10,025 nucleotides of DNA from Mariprofundaceae bacterium (GCA_030950835.1 JAUZQU010000116.1:1-10025), one strand, 5' to 3'. Counted from the first letter of the stretch, positions 1 through 7,835 are shown. The notes: generated by a model not told the origin, from the letters alone. Program-made: numbers and translations.

Positions 1-971
1 ATACGCAAACAATGACGCAATAAGTCATGGTGTTTACCCATATTTTTAATCAACACACCTGCATGCAACACATCTTGAAACACCTTATCTGCATCTGCAA
101 CGCGCAACAACAAAAAGTTGGTCTGCGAATCAAATACTTCCACACCAGACATCTCTTTTAACACAGCAAACACACGCTTACGCTCTCGCAAAATGGTAGT
201 GACTTGCGCCTCAAATACATCCGCATGTTCCAATAAAAAAAGCGCCGATGTTTGGCTCAAACTATTGATATTATATGGCATACGCACTTTATTCAGGTGT
301 TGGATTAGCTTCGCATCACCCAGCACATAACCAAGGCGCAAACCTGCCAAACCCATCTTCGAGAAGGTTCGCAAAATCAATACATTCTTGCCTATCAAAG
401 CTAAGTGATGCCTATCTGCAAAAGGGAAATATGCCTCATCAATCACCACCAAACCTGAAAACTGGCTAGCGATTTTCTCTACCGTTGCTACATCCCACAT
501 GTTACCTGTTGGATTGTTCGGACATGCCAAAAATACAATCGCCGCTTTTTCCCGATGACAAACCTGCAAAAAAGCCTCTGCATTCAACGAGAAGTCTGCA
601 TTTAAAGTCACTGTTGCCACAGGACGTTTCAACCAATGCGACACCACATCATACATCACAAAGCTAGGGCTTGGCACAACACACGCCCCACTATCACTTG
701 CCATCAACAACATTTGAATAATCTCATCGGAACCATTACCCAACAACACTTGCTCAGCAGCAACACCATCACGTTGAGCAATTTTGCTGCGCAACGCCAA
801 CATATCAGCATCAGGATAACGGTTGATGGCAACTTCGGATAGTTGCTTTGCCCATTCTAAACGCAAAGCATCAGGCAAAGGAAAAGGGTTTTCCATCGCA
901 TCCAACTTAATCAAACCATCACTATTGGGCACAGGGTAAGCAGCCATAGACCGAATATCAGCACGAATCAC
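1..971 (-). CDS. hisC: Histidinol-phosphate aminotransferase, 3' end missing
   Basis: This is a PLP-dependent class I/II aminotransferase that converts imidazole-acetol phosphate and glutamate to histidinol phosphate in cytosolic histidine synthesis. About 323 residues are visible, and roughly 30-40 C-terminal residues lie beyond the left edge (the family is usually about 350-365). Visible landmarks are the N-terminal GLIKLDAMENP (about 19-29), LGNGSDE (77-83), PNNPTG (151-156), IDEAY (177-181), and FSKMGLAGLRLGY (203-215), whose Lys205 should form the PLP Schiff base. The start is GTG at 971-969, which overlaps the hisD stop as GTGA, with a purine-rich ribosome site 7 bases upstream. No ATG fits the family N-terminus better. 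It is the last visible gene of the murA-his operon and is probably translationally coupled to hisD. The HisC assignment rests on overall similarity and context; aminotransferase paralogues are common, but the setting beside hisD and hisG makes HisC very likely. Confidence 0.95.
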   Translation of the reverse strand, partial: MIRADIRSMAAYPVPNSDGLIKLDAMENPFPLPDALRLEWAKQLSEVAINRYPDADMLALRSKIAQRDGVAAEQVLLGNGSDEIIQMLLMASDSGACVVPSPSFVMYDVVSHWLKRPVATVTLNADFSLNAEAFLQVCHREKAAIVFLACPNNPTGNMWDVATVEKIASQFSGLVVIDEAYFPFADRHHLALIGKNVLILRTFSKMGLAGLRLGYVLGDAKLIQHLNKVRMPYNINSLSQTSALFLLEHADVFEAQVTTILRERKRVFAVLKEMSGVEVFDSQTNFLLLRVADADKVFQDVLHAGVLIKNMGKHHDLLRHCLR

Positions 972-2278
972 GTCTTTTCCTCTTCCTTATGCGCTAAACG
1001 CAGCTCTAAAGTCAAAGCATGGCATTGCAGACCTTCGCGGTGTGCCAAGTGCGCTGCTTCTGCGCCAATTGCTGCCACACCTTCGGCTGTACAACGGATA
1101 ATACTGCTGCGCTTTTGAAAGTCATACACGCCAAGTGGGCTAGAAAAACGTGCAGTACGATTGGTTGGCAAGACATGGTTAGGCCCTGCCATATAATCAC
1201 CCAAAGCTTCGGGTACAAAGTGCCCCAAAAAGATAGCACCAGCATGTTTAATCTTGGGCAACATGGCATCAGGGTCATCCAAAGCCAATTCAAGGTGTTC
1301 TGGAGCAATGATATTGACTGTTTCCGCTGCCACATCCAAGTTTTCGACCAAAATCAACGCGCCATGATTCTCCACCGAGGCTCTAGCAATGTCAGCACGC
1401 TCCAACACCAACAAATGTTTCTCAATCGCTTCGTCCACTTCATCAAGCAGGCTGGCATCAGTAGTAATAAAAATGCTTTGTGCCGCTTCATCATGCTCAG
1501 CTTGCGACAAAAAGTCCGCCGCCAACCACTCGGGATGACCACCATCCGCCACCACAGCAATTTCTGAAGGCCCAGCAATCATATCAATACCACAAGTACC
1601 AAAGACTTGGCGCTTGGCTGCTGCCACAAATTTATTGCCCGGCCCTACGATTTTATCCACTGCTGGTATCGTTTCCGTGCCATAAGCAAGAGCGGCAACA
1701 GCTTGCGCACCACCCACAGCAAAGCCAAACTGCACACCAGAGACATGGGCTGCTGCCAAGACCAATTCATTCAGTTCACCAGCAGGCGTAGGCACAACCA
1801 TCACGACCTTTTCCACCCCTGCCACTTGTGCAGGCACAGCATTCATCAGCACCGAAGATGGGTAAGCCGCTTTGCCACCAGGCACATACAAACCCACGCT
1901 ATCCAAGGCAGTAATCTTTTGTCCCAAAGTTAAACCAGCAGCATCGGTATATGCCCAGTCTTTCTGCACTTGTTTTTCATGGTAAACACGAATTCTATCC
2001 GCTGCCAGCTGCAAGGATTGCCTATCCATATCGGAAACATTGTGCCAAGCTTCTTCCATACGCTCAGGCGTAATCAACATGTTTTCAGCGTTGCAATCCC
2101 AGCCATCGAATTTAGCAGTGTATTCACAAAGTGCGGCATTACCCCGTTTTTTCACATCGGCTAAAATATCAGCAACAAGGTTTTGTACATCTGCGCCAGT
2201 ATCTGTCTCGCGTGACAACAAATTATCCAACTGGACACGGTAATCGGCACTGCGTGAATCCAAACGTAATATAGCCAT
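968..2278 (-). CDS. hisD: Histidinol dehydrogenase
   Basis: This NAD- and zinc-dependent enzyme carries out the last two steps of histidine synthesis, oxidising L-histidinol through histidinal to histidine in the cytosol. It has 436 residues, the normal family length. The sequence shows GLYVPGGKAAYPSS (129-142), VGGAQAVAALAYG (188-200), VDKIVGPGNKFV (207-218) and GPSEI (236-240). Expected zinc ligands are Gln259, His262, Asp361 and His420, and the catalytic pair Glu327-His328 sits in APEHLE. All match the positions known from the E. coli enzyme within a residue or so. The ATG at 2278 overlaps the hisG stop by one base (TGATG). A GGAG ribosome site lies 8 bases upstream inside hisG. The stop is TGA at 970-968, overlapping the hisC GTG. 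No damage is visible. Confidence 0.98.
   Translation of the reverse strand: MAILRLDSRSADYRVQLDNLLSRETDTGADVQNLVADILADVKKRGNAALCEYTAKFDGWDCNAENMLITPERMEEAWHNVSDMDRQSLQLAADRIRVYHEKQVQKDWAYTDAAGLTLGQKITALDSVGLYVPGGKAAYPSSVLMNAVPAQVAGVEKVVMVVPTPAGELNELVLAAAHVSGVQFGFAVGGAQAVAALAYGTETIPAVDKIVGPGNKFVAAAKRQVFGTCGIDMIAGPSEIAVVADGGHPEWLAADFLSQAEHDEAAQSIFITTDASLLDEVDEAIEKHLLVLERADIARASVENHGALILVENLDVAAETVNIIAPEHLELALDDPDAMLPKIKHAGAIFLGHFVPEALGDYMAGPNHVLPTNRTARFSSPLGVYDFQKRSSIIRCTAEGVAAIGAEAAHLAHREGLQCHALTLELRLAHKEEEKT
979..988 (-). promoter_or_regulatory. Ribosome binding site for hisC (supports GTG start)
   Basis: On the minus strand AAGGA is followed by GAGG, and GAGG ends 7 bases before the GTG at 971. 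The site lies inside the last codons of hisD, where it encodes part of the Glu/Lys-rich tail. It supports the GTG as the true hisC start and fits coupled translation from hisD. Confidence 0.7.
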
Positions 2279-2958
2279 CAGCTGTTCTCCATACCCTGCA
2301 CTGCCAAACGCATTTTCTCAATCACAGCCTGTACTTGCCTCTTTTTGGTCACAAAACTGGCTGGATTGGCAATCAAACGGCTAGAAATATCAAAAAGTTT
2401 AACTTCTTCTTGCAAACCATTGGCTTTAAGCGTGTTTCCAGTCTCAACTACATCCACAATTCTATCCGCCAGCCCCACCAGCGGGGCTAACTCCATAGAG
2501 CCATACAAATGAATAATATCCGCTTGTATACCTTGTTGCTGGTAATATTGCTCTGTTAAATAGTCATATTTGGTAGCAATACGAATGCGCCCACCTACAG
2601 CAGGTTTTGACCTTTCAGCTTCAATCGTCTCTTTGGGCGCACAAATACTCAAGCGACACTTACCAATCTTCAAATCCAAAGGTTCATAGACATGCGGGCG
2701 CAGCTCCATCAACAAATCACGCCCTGAAATGCCCAAATCTGCAGCACCTTTCTCCACATAAGTGCACACATCCGCTGCCCGAATAATCAGAAAGCGAATC
2801 TTGCTTCCTGCCCAATCATCAGGACCATCCACCATCAATTTACGTGTTTTCTGCACATCTTCCTGAGGCAATAGCCCTGCAAACGCAAGCAAGGGCAATG
2901 TTTGTTCTAAAATCCGCCCTTTGGATAGGGCTATAGTTAATACTGGTTTATCTGACAT
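2278..2958 (-). CDS. hisG: ATP phosphoribosyltransferase, short-form catalytic subunit
   Basis: HisG joins ATP and PRPP to form phosphoribosyl-ATP, the committed step of histidine synthesis. At 226 residues it is the short form: it has the two-lobed catalytic core but lacks the roughly 80-residue C-terminal regulatory domain of the E. coli-type enzyme (about 299 residues). In this family the short form works as a hetero-octamer with HisZ, a HisRS-like protein that carries histidine feedback control. No hisZ is visible here. Landmarks are ALSKGRI (10-16), KGAADLGISGRDLL (70-83), IATKYD (127-132) and the PRPP-binding signature from Glu156 to TGNTL (173-177). I chose ATG at 2958 because AAGGA lies 8 bases upstream. 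An in-frame TTG directly before it (2961) would add one residue, with 5-base spacing. It is 29 bases downstream of murA and overlaps hisD by one base. Confidence 0.96.
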   Translation of the reverse strand: MSDKPVLTIALSKGRILEQTLPLLAFAGLLPQEDVQKTRKLMVDGPDDWAGSKIRFLIIRAADVCTYVEKGAADLGISGRDLLMELRPHVYEPLDLKIGKCRLSICAPKETIEAERSKPAVGGRIRIATKYDYLTEQYYQQQGIQADIIHLYGSMELAPLVGLADRIVDVVETGNTLKANGLQEEVKLFDISSRLIANPASFVTKKRQVQAVIEKMRLAVQGMENS

Positions 2959-2966
2959 CAATTCTT

Positions 2967-2971
2967 TCCTT
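2967..2971 (-). promoter_or_regulatory. Ribosome binding site for hisG (decides start)
   Basis: AAGGA on the minus strand lies 8 bases before ATG 2958 and 5 bases before TTG 2961. The spacing favours the ATG. It lies in the 29-base gap after the murA stop, so hisG translation can restart on the murA transcript. Confidence 0.65.
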
Positions 2972-2987
2972 AAGCTTGCACTATTCT

Positions 2988-4253
2988 TTATTTCTGAACA
3001 TAGTGGCGCTCAATATTGGCACCCAAACTGCGCATTTTTTCTTCAATACGCTCATAACCACGGTCAATATGATAAACCCTTGAAATCACCGTCTCACCTT
3101 CTGCTGCTACACCTGCCATGACCAACGAAGCCGAAGCCCGTAAATCAGTCGCCATCACAGGCGCACCCGACAAACGCGCCACACCTTTAACAGCCGCAGT
3201 ATGCCCATCAAGCTGAATATCAGCACCCATACGCACCAACTCTTGCACATGCATGAAGCGATTTTCAAAAATAGTCTCCGAAATCAAGCTCGTACCTTCG
3301 GCTACACACATCATCGCCATAAATTGGGCTTGTATATCCGTTGGGAAACCAGGGTGTGGCATGGTATGAATATTGACAGCTTGCAAGCGACCATTGGCAA
3401 TACAACGAATATAATCATCACCCGTTTCCACAGTTGCCCCAGCTTCTTTCACCCGTGCCAAAAATGCTTCCAACAAATGCGGGTCGGTGTTGGTCACCGT
3501 CACATCACCGCCTGTCATCAAACCTGCTGCCAAATAGGTGGCTGCTTCAATGCGGTCTGAAATCGTATAGATATCACCGCCAGCAAGCCTGTCTACACCT
3601 TGAATCGTAATACAAGCAGTACCATCGCCTTCAATCTGCGCACCCATAGAGCGCAAAGCGTCTGCAAGGTTGACCACTTCAGGCTCACGCGCTGCATTTT
3701 CCAACACCGTCTCACCCTTGGCCAAGGTTGCTGCCATCATCAAGTTTTCCGTGCCCGTGACCGTCACCATATCAAAAACAATGCGCCCACCATGCAAACC
3801 TTTGGGCGCTTTGGCGATGACCATGCCATGCTCCACTTCAATCTCTGCACCCATTATCTCAAGCCCTTTAAGGTGCATATCAATCGGTCTTGCACCAATG
3901 GCACAACCACCTGGTAAACTTACTTTTGCCTCACCAAAACGCACCAACAACGGGCCAAGCACCAAGGATGAGGCGCGCATGGTTTTGACCATATCATAAG
4001 GTGCTTCGGGTTTATTGGCAGGTCGGGTGTCGATATGTAAGCAGTTTTGATCATCATAAGTGACTTCTGCACCTTGCCAAGCAAGCAAGTTGGTCATGGT
4101 GGAAATATCATTTAAATGCGGAATACGATGCAAAATCACAGGTTCATCTGCCAAAATTGCTGCTGCAAGCAACGGCAAAGCCGCATTTTTCGCGCCGCTA
4201 ATCTCCACACTACCCTTGAGCGGCGTTCCACCCTGTATAACAATATTTTCCAT
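2988..4253 (-). CDS. murA: UDP-N-acetylglucosamine 1-carboxyvinyltransferase
   Basis: MurA transfers enolpyruvate from PEP to UDP-GlcNAc, the first committed step of peptidoglycan synthesis, in the cytosol. It has 421 residues, close to E. coli MurA at 419. Features are SGAKNAALPLLAA (19-31, with the Lys22-Asn23 pair), Arg93 in TMRASSLVLGPLL, and the loop PGGCAIGARP (114-123) with Cys117. Further on are FPTDIQAQF, the region expected to hold the catalytic aspartate, and a C-terminal RGYERIEEKMRSLGA. The active-site Cys is the residue fosfomycin alkylates, so this is the Cys-type rather than the Asp-type enzyme. The reading frame stays open upstream to an ATG at 4301, but the family N-terminus (MENIVIQGG) begins at 4253 with AGAGG 8 bases before it, so the 16-residue extension is not real. 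murA heads the his operon, an arrangement seen in several gamma- and betaproteobacteria. Confidence 0.97.
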   Translation of the reverse strand: MENIVIQGGTPLKGSVEISGAKNAALPLLAAAILADEPVILHRIPHLNDISTMTNLLAWQGAEVTYDDQNCLHIDTRPANKPEAPYDMVKTMRASSLVLGPLLVRFGEAKVSLPGGCAIGARPIDMHLKGLEIMGAEIEVEHGMVIAKAPKGLHGGRIVFDMVTVTGTENLMMAATLAKGETVLENAAREPEVVNLADALRSMGAQIEGDGTACITIQGVDRLAGGDIYTISDRIEAATYLAAGLMTGGDVTVTNTDPHLLEAFLARVKEAGATVETGDDYIRCIANGRLQAVNIHTMPHPGFPTDIQAQFMAMMCVAEGTSLISETIFENRFMHVQELVRMGADIQLDGHTAAVKGVARLSGAPVMATDLRASASLVMAGVAAEGETVISRVYHIDRGYERIEEKMRSLGANIERHYVQK

Positions 4254-4473
4254 GTTGAGCACCTCTCGCCATGCGTCGCAAGCTAGCGGCACAACGCGCA
4301 AGGCTCAATGAAATATACACTTTGGTATAAGGAGAAAGTAGAATTATCCTCTTTATGCTTTTGTTTGGAGGGTATTTACGGAAGCAACGCGCATGGACGC
4401 AACACTTTTAGGCATCTCAAAAAAACCAGTTTTCACAAATTTATCTCTTCTACCTTAACGCATCAACCCAAGT
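4254..4473. other. Intergenic region between sulP and murA
   Basis: This 220-base stretch has no credible gene. On the minus strand it must hold any promoter of the murA-his block that is separate from sulP read-through. The AT-rich segment at about 4312-4350 contains TATATT (4312-4317) and GATAAT, either of which could be a -10 box, but neither has a good -35 partner at 16-18 bases, so I do not call a promoter. A short AAAAC/GTTTT inverted repeat with a T run near 4420-4435 could be a feeble terminator for sulP, but its 5-bp AT-rich stem and 2-base loop make this doubtful. Confidence 0.5.
4262..4267 (-). promoter_or_regulatory. Ribosome binding site for murA (decides start)
   Basis: GAGAGG on the minus strand lies 8 bases before ATG 4253. 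It supports the start at 4253 over the in-frame ATG at 4301. Confidence 0.7.
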
Positions 4474-5988
4474 TTATCCCGCTAATTTATCATCCGCGAC
4501 ATGGTATGAAGGGTCTTCTTGGATATTCACTTCCACCAAATTGCCTGCTTTTTCAAGCAATAAGCGACATTCTTTGCTTAAATGGCGTAAATGCAGTGTT
4601 TTCCCTGCTTTTTTGTACTTATCTGCCAAGCTATCAATCGCTTCAATAGCAGAATGATCCGTAACTTTAGAATGCGCAAAATCAATGACTACATCTTGAG
4701 GGTCAGACTTGGGCTCAAATAAAGCGCTGAAGTTATGAACCGAAGCGAAAAATAAAGGGCCATATACCGTATACACCTTGGTATCCTCTTCTTGCGTGCT
4801 GAGCGCATAAATATGTTTGGCATGTTTCCAAGCAAACATCAATGCTGTAGCGATGACACCCACAATCACGGCAATCGCCAAATCGGTAAATACTGTCACT
4901 ACCGTCACTAAAATGCCGACAAAAGCGTCTTCTTTGGGTATTTTGTTCAATAAATTGAAGCTACCCCACTCAAATGTACCAATCACCACCATAAACATAA
5001 TGCCCACCAATACTGCCACAGGAATCATTTCAATGAGTTCATTGGCATAAAGGATAAAGCTTAATAAAAATAAAGAAGCAGCAATACCTGATAAGTTACG
5101 CAGCCCACCAGATGAAATGTTAATCATCGATTGTCCAATCATAGCACAACCACCCATACCACCAAAGAAACCTGTCACCACATTGGCCGCGCCCTGCCCT
5201 ACTGAGACACGGTTGCCTTGCCCGCGTGTTTCAGTCATTTCATCAATTACGGTCATGGTTAATAAAGATTCAATCAAACCAATCGCTGCCAAAATCGCAG
5301 CATAAGGAAAGATGATATACAATGTTTCTAAGTTAAGCGGCACATCAGGAAAGTGAAAAGGCGGGAAAATGCCACCAATCGAAGCAATATCACCCACTGT
5401 TTTGGTATCTAAATCCGCATAAATCACAATCAACGACAAACCGACAATCGCCACCAAACCAGCAGGCACTGCACGGGTAAACTTAGGCAAAATATACATC
5501 ACCAACATCGTCGCCAGCACCAAACCCAGCATCAAATACAAGTCTGCACCCTGCATCCATGCACCATCAATTTGAAATTGTGGAATTTGTGCCAAGAAAA
5601 TCACAATCGCCAATCCATTTACAAAACCCAACATCACAGGATACGGCACCATGCGAATAAACTTACCCAACTTACAAGCACCAAAGATAATTTGTAAAAC
5701 ACCCATCAATACCACCGTCGCAAAAAGATATTCTACGCCATGTTGCGCCACCAAAGCCACCATCACCACAGCCAAAGCACCCGTTGCCCCAGAAATCATG
5801 CCTGGGCGACCACCCACCAATGAGGTAATCAAACCCACCATAAATGCCGCATATAAACCCACAATCGGGCTTACACCTGCCACAAAAGCAAAAGCTACCG
5901 CTTCAGGCACCAATGCCAAAGCTACGGTCAACCCCGATAAAACATCATCTTTTGCACTCCACATGTGCTTGTAATATATAGCGAACAT
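4474..5988 (-). CDS. SulP/SLC26-family inorganic anion transporter with STAS domain
   Basis: This inner-membrane transporter has 504 residues. Residues about 12-390 are strongly hydrophobic, with many predicted helices: SGLTVALALVPEAVAFAFVA (18-37), GLYAAFMVGLITSLVGG (44-60), and others ending with ILVTVVTVFTDLAIAVIVG (359-377). Family-specific stretches are GGRPGMISGATGA (59-71), PVMLGFVNGLAIVIFLAQ (117-134) and GQGAANVVTGFFGGMGGCA (264-282). A soluble C-terminal STAS domain spans about 404-490 (YTVYGPLFFASVHNF, VVIDFAHSKVTDHSAIEAI). SulP proteins carry sulfate, bicarbonate, dicarboxylates or other anions. Substrate cannot be read from sequence here, although the type recalls proteins annotated as sulfate permeases in Vibrio and Shewanella. 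The ATG at 5988 has GAGG 6 bases upstream. It lies 89 bases after purB on the same strand, so co-transcription is possible, but there is no obvious functional link. Confidence 0.93.
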   Translation of the reverse strand: MFAIYYKHMWSAKDDVLSGLTVALALVPEAVAFAFVAGVSPIVGLYAAFMVGLITSLVGGRPGMISGATGALAVVMVALVAQHGVEYLFATVVLMGVLQIIFGACKLGKFIRMVPYPVMLGFVNGLAIVIFLAQIPQFQIDGAWMQGADLYLMLGLVLATMLVMYILPKFTRAVPAGLVAIVGLSLIVIYADLDTKTVGDIASIGGIFPPFHFPDVPLNLETLYIIFPYAAILAAIGLIESLLTMTVIDEMTETRGQGNRVSVGQGAANVVTGFFGGMGGCAMIGQSMINISSGGLRNLSGIAASLFLLSFILYANELIEMIPVAVLVGIMFMVVIGTFEWGSFNLLNKIPKEDAFVGILVTVVTVFTDLAIAVIVGVIATALMFAWKHAKHIYALSTQEEDTKVYTVYGPLFFASVHNFSALFEPKSDPQDVVIDFAHSKVTDHSAIEAIDSLADKYKKAGKTLHLRHLSKECRLLLEKAGNLVEVNIQEDPSYHVADDKLAG

Positions 5989-6047
5989 CGTATTCCTCTC
6001 TGATTTTGTTGTTGCTTAGTCTATCATCATTCAATGATTTCACATCA

Positions 6048-6064
6048 TCATGGCACAACCATGA
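6048..6064 (-). repeat. Short inverted repeat after purB
   Basis: TCATGG and CCATGA form a perfect 6-bp stem around a 5-base loop in the 89-base purB-sulP gap, starting 13 bases past the purB stop. No T run follows in the direction of transcription, so it does not look like an intrinsic terminator. It could stabilise or process the mRNA, or be chance. The same gap also holds a small ATCATT/AATGAT palindrome nearby. Confidence 0.35.
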
Positions 6065-6077
6065 CAAAAGTAGCTAA

Positions 6078-7454
6078 TCATGCTTCGCGAAAAGATTCCG
6101 CCATAAAAGCTGCATTACCCGTATAATCCGCAGGTGTCATGTCTGCCAATCTAGCCTTGGCATCATCTGGGATATCCAAGTCTTGGATGAAATCGTGTAA
6201 CCGTTCAGGCGTAATACCTTTACCACGCGTTAAAGCTTTGAGTTGCTCATAAGGGTTTTCTAAAGCATACCTACGCATCACCGTTTGAATCGCCTCTGCC
6301 AAGACTTCCCAAGTATTGTCCAAGTCTGCCAACATACGTCCACCATTGACTTCCAACTTGCCCAAACCACGCTGCAACGAAGATAACGCCAACAGACTAT
6401 AACCAAAACCCACACCCAGATTACGCAACACCGTTGAATCTGTTAAATCACGTTGCCAGCGCGAAATCGGCAGTTTTTCAGCCAAATGTTGCAACATCGC
6501 ATTGGCTAAACCTAAATTTCCCTCAGCATTCTCAAAATCAATCGGGTTCACCTTATGCGGCATGGCAGACGAGCCCACTTCACCTGCAATCACCCGCTGT
6601 TTGAAGAAACCAAGCGCAATGTAACCCCAAATATCGCGACAAAAATCAATCAAAATAATATTCAACCGTGTATTCGCCTGATTCAACTCGGCAATATAAT
6701 CATGTGGCTCAATTTGCGTGGTGTAAGGGTTCCAAGTCAGACCAATCGACTCGACAAAACCTTGAGAAGTACGCATCCAGTCCACTTCTGGGTATGCCAC
6801 AAAGTGGGCATTAAAGTTACCTGTTGCCCCATTGATTTTACCCAAAATCTCCACGTCTGCAATCTGCTTACGCTGCCTTTTCAAACGTGCCACCACATTC
6901 ATCCACTCTTTGCCCATCGTAGTAGGCGAAGCAGGTTGACCGTGGGTACGCGCCAACAACGGCATCTTTGCCATGGCTGAAGCCTGTTGCTCCATTTCTG
7001 CAATCGTGGCGTCGATTTTCGGCAACATCACAACATCACGCGCTTCTTTGAGCATCAAACCATAAGATAAGTTGTTCATATCTTCAGATGTACAAGCAAA
7101 ATGAATAAATTCAGACACCGCTGCTAGCTCTGCATGCCCTGCCACTTTGTTTTTTAAGAAATATTCTACCGCTTTCACATCATGGTTGGTCGTTTTTTCA
7201 ATATCTTTCACTTCTTGCGCATCTGCCAAAGAAAAATCATCCACAATCGCATCCAAAAAGGCATGGGCTGCTGTCGATAAGTTGGCAACTTCTGCAATCC
7301 CCTCATGCTCTGCCAACATCTGCAACCAACGTACTTCCACCAATACCCGCGCTCGAATCAATCCAAACTCACTAAAAATAGGACGTAAATCACCAATTTT
7401 ATTGGCATAACGACCATCCAAAGGCGACAGTGCGGTTAAAGTTGTATGTTCCAT
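6078..7454 (-). CDS. purB: Adenylosuccinate lyase
   Basis: PurB splits fumarate from SAICAR to give AICAR (inosinate synthesis) and from adenylosuccinate to give AMP, as a cytosolic homotetramer. It has 458 residues, compared with 456 for the E. coli protein, and resembles it along its whole length: LSPLDGRY (9-16), TTNHDVKAVEYFLK (88-101), FACTSEDMNNLS (119-130), RTHGQPASP (169-177, with catalytic His171) and WNPYTTQIEPHDYIAEL (241-257). The fumarase/aspartase-superfamily signature GSSAMPHKVNP is at 294-304, where Ser295 or Ser296 is the expected catalytic base. The frame extends upstream to an ATG at 7535, but family similarity begins at 7454 and a GAGG site lies 9 bases before it, so I reject the 27-residue extension. 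The gene stands alone behind a 460-base intergenic region, without the hflD or mnmA neighbours seen in E. coli. Confidence 0.97.
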   Translation of the reverse strand: MEHTTLTALSPLDGRYANKIGDLRPIFSEFGLIRARVLVEVRWLQMLAEHEGIAEVANLSTAAHAFLDAIVDDFSLADAQEVKDIEKTTNHDVKAVEYFLKNKVAGHAELAAVSEFIHFACTSEDMNNLSYGLMLKEARDVVMLPKIDATIAEMEQQASAMAKMPLLARTHGQPASPTTMGKEWMNVVARLKRQRKQIADVEILGKINGATGNFNAHFVAYPEVDWMRTSQGFVESIGLTWNPYTTQIEPHDYIAELNQANTRLNIILIDFCRDIWGYIALGFFKQRVIAGEVGSSAMPHKVNPIDFENAEGNLGLANAMLQHLAEKLPISRWQRDLTDSTVLRNLGVGFGYSLLALSSLQRGLGKLEVNGGRMLADLDNTWEVLAEAIQTVMRRYALENPYEQLKALTRGKGITPERLHDFIQDLDIPDDAKARLADMTPADYTGNAAFMAESFREA

Positions 7455-7463
7455 GATGAGAAT

Positions 7464-7467
7464 CCTC
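7464..7467 (-). promoter_or_regulatory. Ribosome binding site for purB (decides start)
   Basis: GAGG on the minus strand lies 9 bases before ATG 7454. It supports this start over the in-frame ATG at 7535. Confidence 0.6.
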
Positions 7468-7494
7468 GGTTGTAGCGAATGACAAAACGCGCGA

Positions 7495-7522
7495 AAGATA
7501 CAGCCCAAGCATGAAAACACAA
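7495..7522 (-). promoter_or_regulatory. Candidate sigma-70-type promoter for purB
   Basis: On the minus strand TTGTGT (7522-7517) and TATCTT (7500-7495) are separated by 16 bases. Each box matches the consensus only in part (TTGACA and TATAAT), and the region is AT-rich, so chance is possible. It would give a leader of about 35 bases before purB. I see no PurR-type operator (ACGCAAACGTTTGCGT-like) here. Confidence 0.27.
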
Positions 7523-7640
7523 ATATCAAAACCACATCTCAACATTGTTCCCTCATTGATGTCTATTTCCGCCCCCTACCATCACAAATGAATACACAAC
7601 CCTGCTTTTAGATTGGCTGATATTCAACGATCCAACCACG

Positions 7641-7676
7641 CCTACCCCTCACCGGAGATTCAGTGCGAGGGGTGGG
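7641..7676. repeat. 10-bp stem hairpin with 16-base loop
   Basis: The arms 7641-7650 and 7667-7676 pair over ten positions: seven perfect pairs (ACCCCTC with GAGGGGT), one G-U wobble and two outer G-C pairs. No T run follows in either direction. It lies about 190 bases upstream of purB. It may be another REP-like palindrome, unrelated in sequence to the 7725-7775 element apart from the C4/G4 runs, or an mRNA structure in a long leader if transcription enters from upstream. Confidence 0.5.
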
Positions 7677-7724
7677 GCTAGTCTACCGTATAGTAATTTG
7701 GCTCACGCAATGAATGATACATTA

Positions 7725-7775
7725 ATAGACCCGACCCCTCTAGTTCTTCTCAAGAGCCTTCGGGGTCGGGTCTAT
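7725..7775. repeat. REPIN-like inverted repeat (two REP-like arms)
   Basis: ATAGACCCGACCCC (7725-7738) and its exact reverse complement (7762-7775) flank a 23-base spacer. The 14-bp GC-rich stem is far longer than expected by chance. The paired arrangement of short palindromic units in intergenic DNA is that of a REPIN. The GACCCGACCCC-type core recalls intergenic repeats near IS200-like REP-associated tyrosine transposases in other proteobacteria, but that link is from memory. No transposase lies in this window. Lacking a T run, it is not a classic terminator, although it could slow RNases or polymerase between the two genes. Confidence 0.7.
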
Positions 7776-7835
7776 CGTTGTGTTAAGTTAAAAAAATGTA
7801 CGCTTAGCTCATGGTTACATCGTGAGGGGGAAGCA

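Noticed and set aside
1019..1933. Open frames on the plus strand opposite hisD
   Set aside because: They are antisense to a complete, well-conserved hisD, show no family resemblance, and overlap one another in different frames.
4254..4301. N-terminal extension of MurA from ATG 4301
   Set aside because: The extra 16 residues do not fit the family, and a good ribosome site serves ATG 4253.
4308..4649. Plus-strand open frame covering the sulP-murA gap
   Set aside because: About half lies antisense to the sulP STAS region, it lacks a recognisable domain, and I see no clear ribosome site.
7455..7535. N-terminal extension of PurB from ATG 7535, resembling a hydrophobic leader
   Set aside because: PurB is cytosolic, similarity begins at ATG 7454, and GAGG lies just before that codon.
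7455..7560. PurR-type operator upstream of purB
   Set aside because: No 16-base palindrome close to the PurR consensus could be found.
7725..7775. REPIN-like hairpin as an intrinsic terminator
   Set aside because: The stem is strong but no T run follows in either direction, and the 23-base loop is long for a terminator.
7790..7796. T7 run on the minus strand as a terminator for the repeat-protein gene
   Set aside because: The sequence just before it forms only a weak 4-bp stem, which is not enough to call a terminator.
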